5,745 nt of DNA. Source: Pseudomonadota bacterium. GTDB taxonomy: Bacteria; Pseudomonadota; Alphaproteobacteria; Rhizobiales; Rhizobiaceae. Below, in pieces: positions 1 to 5,083 of the stretch (positions within the stretch are counted from its first letter, which is position 1; the number at the start of each line of letters is the position of its first letter). The position numbers and the translations under genes are program-made. The notes below the pieces were generated by a model. That model worked only from the letters and a program-made list of their open reading frames with translations. It did no database searches and had not been told where the DNA came from. The stretch spans positions 1 through 5,745 of the forward strand of contig JAEZHO010000200.1 of NCBI GenBank assembly GCA_023416545.1, written 5' to 3'.

Positions 1-25
1 CTGGTGTCATCTTGGAGGTGTGTGA

Positions 26-85
26 GAGGAGCTCTTGCGCCGGCAATGGCTTTTCGGCCGCCGGGCGCTCCTCAACGGACCCGGC
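26..85 (-). promoter_or_regulatory. Candidate attenuator structure: competing inverted repeats
   Basis: Two mutually exclusive pairings are possible in the minus-strand RNA. In one, GCCGGG (85-80, inside the last codons of the leader ORF) pairs with CCCGGC (65-60). In the other, the segment 66-60 pairs with 44-39 (one bulged base), the outer arm 73-67 (GAGGAGC) pairs with 32-26 (GCTCCTC), and a small GGC/GCC tip closes at 59-57/50-48. Competition for the 60-66 segment resembles antiterminator versus terminator folding. No U-tract follows the distal hairpin (the next bases are TCACACACC), so it is not a canonical intrinsic terminator as seen. The functional terminator may lie beyond the edge, or the structure may act differently. 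Confidence 0.4.
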
Positions 86-197
86 AACCGCGCGTAAGGT
101 CGAGGCTAAGAAGCGAGAGAGGCGCGAGAACCGTCGCCCCGGCTGCGGTGCAGCGGGCGGCAAAACGGCTGGACATGATCGCGCCTGTCATGGTCAT
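72..197 (-). CDS. Putative leucine-rich leader peptide (attenuator ORF)
   Basis: This is a short 41-codon ORF ending in TGA. In-frame ATGs lie at 197, 191 and 176; the last has only a weak AGG seven bases upstream. Residues 24-34 read L-A-P-L-S-L-L-S-L-D-L, which is six leucines in eleven, and are followed by a basic tail (T-R-G-C-R-V-R). A dense run of one amino acid in a short ORF just behind a promoter, followed by inverted repeats, is the hallmark of ribosome-dependent attenuation in proteobacterial amino-acid operons. The regulated gene would lie past the left edge on the same strand. From remembered S. meliloti gene order I infer leuA (2-isopropylmalate synthase), but it cannot be seen here. 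The arrangement argues for a real leader; chance remains possible because GC-rich DNA contains many short ORFs. Confidence 0.5.
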   Translation of the reverse strand: MTMTGAIMSSRFAARCTAAGATVLAPLSLLSLDLTRGCRVR

Positions 198-205
198 GGG
201 GTGAA

Positions 206-234
206 TCTATAACCATCCCACATGGTCCTGACAA
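206..234 (-). promoter_or_regulatory. Predicted sigma70-type promoter for the leader ORF
   Basis: On the minus strand TTGTCA (234-229) is followed by a 17-base spacer and TATAGA (211-206). The -35 box matches TTGACA at 5 of 6 positions and the -10 box matches TATAAT at 4 of 6, with ideal spacing. Transcription should start near 198-200, so the ATG at 197-195 would lie at or almost at the 5' end of the RNA. A leaderless or near-leaderless start is known for the rhizobial trpL leader. This is a prediction from sequence only. Confidence 0.5.
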
Positions 235-262
235 GGCCGCCGGTCGCAATCCGGTACGCCCC

Positions 263-1447
263 TCAATTCGCCCGGCGCGCCACCATCCGCTGCAGCCCCA
301 TCATCAGTCCGCCGGCCACAAGACCCCAGAACGCTCCTGATATGCCGCCGAACGACAGGCCGGAGGACGTGACCAGGAAAGTGATGGCCGCGGCTTCCCG
401 GCTTTCGGGGTCCCGATAGGCGGCGAAGGCCGAACTGGCGAACGCGCTGATGAGCCCCAGGCCGGCAACCGCCTGCAGGAGGATTGGCGGGGCGAGCGAG
501 ACGAAGGCGATCACTCCACCGGCAATCAGGCCGAGGCCGATATAGGCCCCGCCGCCAACGATCGCCGCCCAGTAACGGCGAGCCGGATCCGGATGGGCAT
601 CCTCGCTGGCGCACATCGCGGCGGTGATCGCTGCCATGTTGACGGGCAGGCTGCCAAAGAAGGCGCAGACCGCCGAAAAGATCCCCGTTGCGGCAAACAG
701 CGGTCCGGGCGGGGGTTCATAGCCATGGGCCCTGAGGATCGCGATGCCGGGGATGTTCTGGGAGGCCATGGTGACGATGAACAGCGGCACCGCGACCGAA
801 ACGAAGCCGTGCCAGGTAAACACCGGTGCCACGAAGGTAAGGTCGGGACGGATCGCCCCGCCGATCTGCGCCACGGCATCGGTCGGCAGGTCGACCCCGA
901 CGATCAGGACCAGGACCAGCATGCCGAGCGCCGCCGGCACCGCCCAGAGCCGCCATCTGGAAACGACGACGATCCATGTGAGGACGATCGGCAGGCCGAG
1001 TGCCGCGTCGAACGCGATCGCCTTGACGGGAGCAAGACAGAGACCGAGCAGGATGCCGGCCAGCATCGCATTCGCAAGGGCCGGTGGAATCGCCCGGATC
1101 GCCCGCCCGAGCGGACGCAGAAGTCCCGTCAGCGTGATCAGCACCCCGCAGATCACGAACGCCCCGACTGCCGCAGGAAAGCCCCCCTCGATGGCGCCGG
1201 TGGTCGCCAGCAGCGCCCCGCCCGGCGTCGACCACGCCATCATGATCGGCATCCGGTGGCGGATCGAGAAGAAGATCGCAAGGACCGCCTGCGCAAAGCA
1301 CAGCGCCAGCAGCGCCGAGGCCACTTCCGGCGCGTCCGCGCCCATGGCCTGGAGCCCCTGCACGATGACCGCAAATGAACTGATGAAGCCGACAAAGGCT
1401 GTGAGCAGGCCCATCATCAGGGCCGGAATCGAAAATTCCTTGAGCAT
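263..1447 (-). CDS. benE: BenE-family benzoate/H+ symporter-like membrane transporter
   Basis: The protein has 394 residues, the usual length for BenE, a proton-coupled importer of benzoate and related aromatic acids in the inner membrane. It is almost entirely hydrophobic, with about 11-12 predicted membrane segments. Recognisable family stretches are AWSTPGGALLA near residue 70, TMASQNIPGIAILRAHGYEP near 230-250, and FGSLPVNMAAITAAMC near 270. The start at 1447 is chosen because MLKEFSIPALMMG matches the family N-terminus; no good Shine-Dalgarno precedes it. In-frame ATGs at 1477 and 1549 would add 10 or 34 residues that do not look like a BenE N-terminus. No benzoate catabolic genes are nearby, so the real substrate is uncertain. 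It is separated from clpP by a terminator and is probably transcribed alone. I see no clear terminator after its stop codon; the promoter of the leader ORF begins about 30 bases further on. Confidence 0.85.
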   Translation of the reverse strand: MLKEFSIPALMMGLLTAFVGFISSFAVIVQGLQAMGADAPEVASALLALCFAQAVLAIFFSIRHRMPIMMAWSTPGGALLATTGAIEGGFPAAVGAFVICGVLITLTGLLRPLGRAIRAIPPALANAMLAGILLGLCLAPVKAIAFDAALGLPIVLTWIVVVSRWRLWAVPAALGMLVLVLIVGVDLPTDAVAQIGGAIRPDLTFVAPVFTWHGFVSVAVPLFIVTMASQNIPGIAILRAHGYEPPPGPLFAATGIFSAVCAFFGSLPVNMAAITAAMCASEDAHPDPARRYWAAIVGGGAYIGLGLIAGGVIAFVSLAPPILLQAVAGLGLISAFASSAFAAYRDPESREAAAITFLVTSSGLSFGGISGAFWGLVAGGLMMGLQRMVARRAN

Positions 1448-1483
1448 GGTGCGGGACTCGCCGAAGGGAGGCACCATCGAACA

Positions 1484-1519
1484 TGGCGAACCGCCAGATG
1501 GCAAGATCAACCGATGCCA
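1484..1519. promoter_or_regulatory. Paired small dyads upstream of the BenE-like gene
   Basis: Two perfect dyads lie close together: TGGCG-AAC-CGCCA at 1484-1496 and TGGCA-N11-TGCCA at 1499-1519, about 37-72 bases upstream of the chosen benE start. The second has the size of a binding site for a dimeric regulator such as a LysR-type protein. I found no convincing -35/-10 pair here, so the role is only suggested. Nothing else is evident in the 1448-1602 gap. Confidence 0.2.
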
Positions 1520-1602
1520 AAAACGGTACGGCCAAAAGGAAGACGCCATACCGGCGCGGGGAGGCAGCCGTTCGCTCGCGGGATATCACCAGCCCCGGCG
1601 AC

Positions 1603-1630
1603 AAAAAAACCCGCCGAGTTCGTCGGCGGG
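1603..1630 (-). terminator. Rho-independent terminator of clpP
   Basis: On the minus strand an 8-bp perfect stem, CCCGCCGA (1630-1623) with TCGGCGGG (1617-1610), closes a 5-base loop and is followed directly by seven T residues (1609-1603). It starts 25 bases after the clpP stop codon. This is a textbook intrinsic terminator and isolates clpP from the BenE-like gene downstream. Confidence 0.9.
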
Positions 1631-1655
1631 CCTTTGCGTGATAATGCTGGAATGT

Positions 1656-2243
1656 TCAGCCGATCTCGGACTGGTTCACGACGACGCGGGACGCGAGCCC
1701 GTATGCCACGCCCTCTTCGGCCGACAGCCAATAGTCGCGGTCGATGTCCTTGGCGATCTTCTCCTCGCTCTGGCCGGTGGCCTTGGCGAAGATCTTGATC
1801 AGCCGCTCGTTCATCTTGATGATCTCGCGTGCCTGGATCTCGATGTCGGAAGCCATGCCGCGCGTGCCGCCCGACGGTTGATGGAGCAGGAAGCGGGTGT
1901 TCGGCAGGCAGATGCGCCGTTCCTTCGGAGCCGCGACATAGATCAGCGCGCCGGCGGAAGCGACCCAGCCCGTGCCGATCATCCAGACCTTCGGCTTGAT
2001 GAACTTGATCATGTCGTGGATGGAATCACCCGATTCCACGTGGCCGCCGGGCGAGTTGACGTAGATGCGGATGTCTTCGTCGCTGGCGGCGGCGAGCGCC
2101 ACGAGCTGCGTGCACACCTTCTGCGCCAGTTCCTGGTTGATCGGGCCGTAGATGAAGATCGAACGCGACTTGAAGAGGTTCGCTTCCGTTTCCTTGCCGA
2201 GCGGCAATTCCTTGACCTTGTCGTCGTCGTTTTCGTCGTTCAT
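1656..2243 (-). CDS. clpP: ATP-dependent Clp protease proteolytic subunit (divergent ClpP paralogue)
   Basis: This is the peptidase subunit of the Clp protease, a cytoplasmic serine protease assembled as stacked heptameric rings that degrades substrates fed by ClpX or ClpA. With the start at 2243 the protein has 195 residues. The catalytic triad is complete: Ser96 in GWVASAGA, His121 in LLHQPSGG and Asp170 in DIDRDYWLSAEE. The spacings (25 and 49) are the same as in E. coli ClpP, and YVNSPGG near residue 62 is also conserved. The Ser96 context, GWVAS, differs from the usual G-(Q/M/L)-A-A-S, as I recall for one of the several rhizobial ClpP paralogues. I prefer ATG 2243 because GGAG lies six bases upstream and the N-terminus then matches remembered rhizobial homologues. 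ATG 2279 would add 12 residues but has no Shine-Dalgarno. No clpX or tig is adjacent, so this is not the main clpP-clpX operon. A CTATAC -10-like box at 2340-2335 may belong to its promoter, without a good -35. Confidence 0.93.
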   Translation of the reverse strand: MNDENDDDKVKELPLGKETEANLFKSRSIFIYGPINQELAQKVCTQLVALAAASDEDIRIYVNSPGGHVESGDSIHDMIKFIKPKVWMIGTGWVASAGALIYVAAPKERRICLPNTRFLLHQPSGGTRGMASDIEIQAREIIKMNERLIKIFAKATGQSEEKIAKDIDRDYWLSAEEGVAYGLASRVVVNQSEIG

Positions 2244-2364
2244 CAGCATCTCCAGTACGGGATTTGTCTTCACGGACATAATGCGTTCGTGCCGCTAAAA
2301 CAATGCGCGAAACCGACTAAGGTGAATGACGTAGGTATAGCGTGCGCCCGGCCCCGTTCGACGA

Positions 2365-2393
2365 TGGACAGCGCCCTTCCGCCTGTCCTATCG
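2365..2393 (+). promoter_or_regulatory. Predicted hupE promoter with overlapping dyad
   Basis: TGGACA (2365-2370) and CTATCG (2388-2393) are separated by 17 bases. The -35 matches TTGACA at 5 of 6; the -10 matches the rhizobial CTATAT consensus at 4 of 6. The same stretch contains an inverted repeat, CGATGGACAG (2362-2371) and CTGTCCTATCG (2383-2393), symmetric apart from one extra base in the right arm. A repressor bound there would cover both promoter boxes. A 7-bp GC hairpin, CGCGCCC/GGGCGCG with a 4-base loop, lies at 2415-2432 in the predicted 5' untranslated region. All of this is sequence inference. Confidence 0.3.
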
Positions 2394-2457
2394 TGACGGC
2401 CGAAATTGCTGCTTCGCGCCCGCCGGGGCGCGTGGCGTCTTCCAGAGGGGTCCAATA

Positions 2458-3045
2458 ATGTTCAGACGTGTTTCCATCGCCGCGACCGTTTCGCTCGCCG
2501 CCGCCGCTCCCGCCCTTGCCCATCTCGATCCCGCCGAGCACGGCTCCTTCATGGCCGGTGTCTCGCATCCGCTCTTCGGAACGGACCATGTGCTTGCCAT
2601 GGTGGCGGTCGGCCTCTGGGCAAGCCAGGTCGCGACGGCGAGCGGAGAACGCCGCGCGCTCTTCGCCATCCCGGCAGCCTTCGTCGCAACCATGGTTCTG
2701 GGCTTCGCCGCGGCCGTGGCGGCCGTTCCGCTGCCCTTCGTTGAGCCGGTGATCCTCGCCTCCGTCATTGCGCTCGGCCTTCTCGTCGCCATGGCGGTCC
2801 GCATGCCGGTCGCGCTCTCCGCGGCCGTCGTCGGCGTCTTCGCCTTCTTCCACGGCCATGCCCATGGCGGGGAACTGGGTGCCGCCGGCGCGCTCCGGTT
2901 CGGCCTCGGCTTCATGCTGGCAACCGCCCTTCTCCACGCGGCGGGCATCGGCGCCGGCCTCGGCATCGGCCGCCTCGCCCCCTGGGCGGCGCGCATCGCC
3001 GGCGGTCTCACCGCGCTTGCCGGGCTCTCGCTCGCCCTCGGCTGA
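2458..3045 (+). CDS. hupE: HupE/UreJ-family membrane protein (probable Ni/Co-type transporter)
   Basis: The 195-residue protein belongs to the HupE/UreJ family of inner-membrane proteins linked to nickel (and in some cases cobalt) uptake for hydrogenase or urease. Residues 1-21 look like a signal peptide, with a basic start (FRR), a hydrophobic core and an A-L-A cleavage site, so that mature HLDP would begin with a histidine. The family metal motif is present as HPLFGTDHVLAM at residues 37-48, and a second histidine cluster, HGHAHGGE, lies at 132-139 in a later helix. About six further membrane segments follow. AGAGGGG lies seven bases before the ATG. No hydrogenase, urease or cobalamin gene is adjacent and no cobalamin riboswitch is visible upstream, so the metal cannot be assigned. 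It is a single-gene unit, divergent from clpP and closed by a strong terminator. Confidence 0.88.
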   Translation: MFRRVSIAATVSLAAAAPALAHLDPAEHGSFMAGVSHPLFGTDHVLAMVAVGLWASQVATASGERRALFAIPAAFVATMVLGFAAAVAAVPLPFVEPVILASVIALGLLVAMAVRMPVALSAAVVGVFAFFHGHAHGGELGAAGALRFGLGFMLATALLHAAGIGAGLGIGRLAPWAARIAGGLTALAGLSLALG

Positions 3046-3058
3046 GCATAGGACAGCG

Positions 3059-3088
3059 AAAAGGGCACCCGGTGAGGTGCCCTTTTTT
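3059..3088 (+). terminator. Rho-independent terminator of hupE, probably bidirectional
   Basis: A perfect 7-bp stem, GGGCACC (3063-3069) with GGTGCCC (3076-3082), closes a 6-base loop and is followed by six T residues (3083-3088). It begins 13 bases after the hupE stop codon. Four A residues (3059-3062) on the other side give a short T-tract on the minus strand, so it may also end the convergent queF transcript, whose stop codon is at 3110-3112. Confidence 0.92.
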
Positions 3089-3109
3089 CAGGTAGGAAGT
3101 AGCCGCCGG

Positions 3110-3574
3110 TCACCCGCGGCCGCGATAGGTCGGCACGCCCTGGTCGGGCAACCAGACGTTCTTCGGCGCCTCGCCCGTCTGCCAGAAGACGTCGATCGGA
3201 ATTCCCCCGCGCGGATACCAGTAGGCGCCGATCCTCAGCCAGCGAGGCTCCAGCAGTTCCACCAGCCGTCTGGCGATATAGATCGAGCAGTCCTCGTGGA
3301 ACGCCCCGTGGTTGCGGAAGGATTGCAGGAAGAGCTTCAGCGACTTCGATTCCACCAGATGCCGGTCCGGGATGTAGTCGATGACGATATGGGCGAAGTC
3401 CGGCTGGCCGGTCATCGGGCAGAGCGAGGTGAACTCCGGCGCTGTGAAGCGCACCACGTAATCCGTTCCGCTATTGCCGTTCGGCACCTTCTCGAGGACG
3501 GCCGCTTCGGGGCTGTCGGGTGTATCGACCGGCCGGCCGAGTTGCGACAGGCTCGAAGTATCGGTCATGCTCAT
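3110..3574 (-). CDS. queF: NADPH-dependent 7-cyano-7-deazaguanine reductase (preQ0 reductase) QueF
   Basis: QueF reduces the nitrile of preQ0 to the aminomethyl group of preQ1 in the cytoplasm, a late step before insertion of the queuosine precursor into tRNA. At 154 residues it is the short, unimodular QueF type. Key residues are visible: the thioimide-forming Cys52 in SLCPMTGQPDF, the catalytic Asp59 seven residues later, the QueF signature ESKSLKLF at 75-82, and the substrate-binding pair His93-Glu94 in AFHEDC. The start at 3574 overlaps the stop of the upstream CDF gene as ATGA, and AAGGA lies eight bases before it; the internal ATG at 3568 is too far from that site. The gene is therefore probably translationally coupled to the metal transporter. 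No other queuosine gene is in the window. Confidence 0.95.
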   Translation of the reverse strand: MSMTDTSSLSQLGRPVDTPDSPEAAVLEKVPNGNSGTDYVVRFTAPEFTSLCPMTGQPDFAHIVIDYIPDRHLVESKSLKLFLQSFRNHGAFHEDCSIYIARRLVELLEPRWLRIGAYWYPRGGIPIDVFWQTGEAPKNVWLPDQGVPTYRGRG

Positions 3575-4488
3575 CGATGGGTTCCTTCTACCTTGACCTT
3601 GATGCCGTGGGCGCGCTCGCCCTCGGGTTCGACGTGGATGGCGAGACTGGCGCCGGGAATGACCGCCTTGATGGCATCCTCCAGGCGGTCGCAGATGTCG
3701 TGGGCCTCGGCGACCGGCATGTCTGCCGGCACGACAAGGTGGAAATCGATGAAGGCGGCCGCTCCCGCACGCCGGGTCCTCAGGTCGTGGACGCCGAGCG
3801 AACCGGCCGCGTTCGACTGGATTGCCTCGCGGATCGCAGTCTCCTCTTCCGGCGTCACGGCGCGGTCCATCAGGCCGCCCAGCGAATGGGAGATGACCTT
3901 GTAGCCCTGGTAGAGGATGTTGACCGCCACGACGATGGCGAGAAGCGGGTCGAGGATCGCGTAGCCCGTCCATACCGCCAGCACCAGGCCGACGATGACC
4001 CCCGCCGAGGTGATCACGTCGGACATGATGTGGTGGCCGTCCGCGGCAAGGGCCGGCGACGCATGCCGGCGGCCGACCCGGATCAGCGCCCGGGCCCAGA
4101 CGAGGTTGATCACGCCTGCGACGGCATTGATCGAAAGTCCCAGCACCGGCGCGTCGAGAAGGGTCGGGGAATGAAGCTGGCTCCACGCCTCCCGCACGAT
4201 CAGGAGCGCGGCGACGACGATCAGCACACCTTCCACCACCGCGGAAATATATTCCGCCTTGTGGTGGCCGAACTGGTGGTCCTCGTCCGCCGGCCTCGCG
4301 GCATAGCGGATCAGGAAATAGGCGATGAAGGCGGCGACCACGTTGACGGTCGATTCCAGCCCGTCGGAAAGCAGCGCCACCGACCCCGTCACCCACCAGG
4401 CGGCGAGCTTCAGCCCCATCACCCCGAAGGCGAGCGGAATGCTCCAGAAGGCCAGTCTCTCGACGATCGGATCGGTTCTCGCGGTCAC
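3571..4488 (-). CDS. Cation diffusion facilitator (YiiP/FieF-like divalent metal efflux protein)
   Basis: The 305-residue protein is an inner-membrane metal/proton antiporter of the CDF family with six membrane segments (about residues 11-200) and a C-terminal cytoplasmic metal-sensing domain (about 208-300). It aligns almost without gaps to E. coli YiiP through the membrane part. His153 and Asp157 of transport site A are kept, as are Asp68, His71 and His75 of site B. The C-domain histidines in VHDLRT, DFHLVV, EAHDIC and AIHVEP are also present. The site-A positions equal to YiiP Asp45 and Asp49 are Glu45 and Asn49 here, so the metal preference may differ. From memory, the S. meliloti gene at the corresponding locus (SmYiiP) is reported to export manganese; orthology is an inference from gene order. 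The start is GTG at 4488, with GGGGA six bases upstream; an upstream ATG (4501) runs into a stop after three codons. Its TGA overlaps the queF ATG. Confidence 0.93.
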   Translation of the reverse strand: MTARTDPIVERLAFWSIPLAFGVMGLKLAAWWVTGSVALLSDGLESTVNVVAAFIAYFLIRYAARPADEDHQFGHHKAEYISAVVEGVLIVVAALLIVREAWSQLHSPTLLDAPVLGLSINAVAGVINLVWARALIRVGRRHASPALAADGHHIMSDVITSAGVIVGLVLAVWTGYAILDPLLAIVVAVNILYQGYKVISHSLGGLMDRAVTPEEETAIREAIQSNAAGSLGVHDLRTRRAGAAAFIDFHLVVPADMPVAEAHDICDRLEDAIKAVIPGASLAIHVEPEGERAHGIKVKVEGTHR

Positions 4489-4515
4489 CTCAAATCCCCA
4501 TGCGGATGCGAACGA

Positions 4516-4544
4516 ATTGCAGGAGCCCGGCCCCTGAACGGCAA
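4516..4544 (-). promoter_or_regulatory. Possible promoter for the CDF-queF operon
   Basis: On the minus strand TTGCCG (4544-4539) and TGCAAT (4521-4516) are separated by 17 bases. Each box matches the sigma70 consensus at 4 of 6 positions. It would give a 5' untranslated region of about 20 bases before the GTG at 4488. The -35 box abuts the T-tract of the terminator-like hairpin at 4543-4572, so the previous unit would end just where this one begins. I see no recognisable metal-responsive operator. Confidence 0.3.
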
Positions 4545-4572
4545 AACCGCCCGGGCGGGACCCGGACGGTTT
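4543..4572 (-). terminator. Probable intrinsic terminator after higA
   Basis: Read on the minus strand, AAACCG-T-CCGGG (4572-4561) pairs with CCCGG-G-CGGTTT (4555-4544), giving 12 consecutive pairs including one G-U wobble, around the 5-base loop 4560-4556. The distal arm runs into TTTT (4546-4543). It lies about 70 bases after the higA stop and separates that unit from the CDF-queF pair. The T-tract is short and overlaps the stem, so termination may be partial. Confidence 0.6.
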
Positions 4573-4643
4573 CGATGGTGGGCGTATCGCTCAAGTCGGC
4601 GGAATTGTCAAAGCATCCGCGCCGGTTTCCACTCCTGCGCTTC

Positions 4644-4946
4644 TCAGGCCGCGGCTTCGAAAGCCTCGATCTCCTCCAGCTCGCGCTTGAGCGCCTCCCC
4701 TTCCCGCTTCAGGTCGAAACCGCTCTGGAGGTTCATCCAGAACTCGGGTGTGGTCCTGAAGAACTTGGCAAGGCGCAAGGCCGTGTCCGGCGTCACCCCG
4801 GTCTTCTCCGCAACGATCCTCTCGATACGGGTCCGCGGCACGTGTAGCTTCTTGGCAAGCGCGTAGGGGCTCATGCCGACCGGTTCGAGATAGAGGTCGC
4901 GAAGGATTTCCCCCGGATGGACGGGAGGCAGATCACTGGAACGCAT
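4644..4946 (-). CDS. higA: HigA-family XRE-type antitoxin / transcriptional regulator without adjacent toxin
   Basis: The 100-residue protein has the HigA/VapI signature: VHPGEILRDLYLEPVGMSP (residues 9-27), then a helix-turn-helix (about 25-62, ALAKKLHVPRTRIERIVAEK), followed by TALRLAKFFRTTPEFWMNLQ, and a charged, probably helical tail (78-98). HigA proteins bind and neutralise RelE-like HigB toxins and repress their own promoter. The start at 4946 has a strong AGGAGA six bases upstream. In canonical loci higB lies directly upstream of higA. Here the upstream 137 bases (4947-5083) have stops in all three frames and show no HigB sequence, and nothing HigB-like lies downstream. It may be an orphan antitoxin, a stand-alone regulator, or have a partner elsewhere. 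A palindrome 47 bases upstream could be its operator. Confidence 0.85.
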   Translation of the reverse strand: MRSSDLPPVHPGEILRDLYLEPVGMSPYALAKKLHVPRTRIERIVAEKTGVTPDTALRLAKFFRTTPEFWMNLQSGFDLKREGEALKRELEEIEAFEAAA

Positions 4947-4992
4947 TTCAATCTCCTGCTCGCGTCAGGTGCCAGGACGAGACCGACGTCGT

Positions 4993-5005
4993 CCAGTGTC
5001 ACTGG
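4993..5005. promoter_or_regulatory. Perfect palindrome CCAGTGTCACTGG, candidate HigA operator
   Basis: CCAGTG and CACTGG flank a single central base, 47 bases upstream of the higA start codon. The 9-base word TCACTGGAA, made of the right arm plus flank (4999-5007), recurs at 4933-4941, inside the first codons of higA. A full site upstream and a half-site at the gene start suit autoregulation by a helix-turn-helix dimer. No convincing -35/-10 pair could be placed around it. Confidence 0.4.
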
Positions 5006-5083
5006 AAGGAAACAACTCGCCACACGACATCAGGCGAAAGGCCCTTTGCCGGTATCATCTTACGAGACGTCGCGGATGTCTAT

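Noticed and set aside
4..212. Two 66-codon plus-strand frames at the left edge
   Set aside because: No good ribosome-binding site or family resemblance, Arg-rich composition, and they overlap the better supported leader ORF on the minus strand.
744..2396. A 550-codon open frame on the plus strand
   Set aside because: It lies antisense to the BenE-like gene and clpP and crosses the clpP terminator. Its translation is repetitive R/A/P-rich sequence without family features. High GC makes such antisense frames common.
2280..2457. A cobalamin or other metal riboswitch in front of hupE
   Set aside because: The conserved cobalamin-riboswitch blocks are absent and the predicted untranslated region is only about 60 bases. 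Only a simple hairpin and a dyad are present.
3110..4396. A 428-codon minus-strand frame that contains queF
   Set aside because: Only the last 154 codons are QueF. The upstream part is the out-of-frame shadow of the CDF gene and is Arg/Gly/Pro-rich; it is not a fusion protein.
3520..4866. A 448-codon open frame on the plus strand
   Set aside because: It is antisense to the CDF gene, part of higA and the end of queF; its composition is Arg/His/Asp-rich and no domain is recognisable.
4947..5083. A HigB toxin gene or remnant upstream of higA
   Set aside because: All three minus-strand frames carry stops, and none of the translated pieces resembles a RelE/HigB core or its usual C-terminus.
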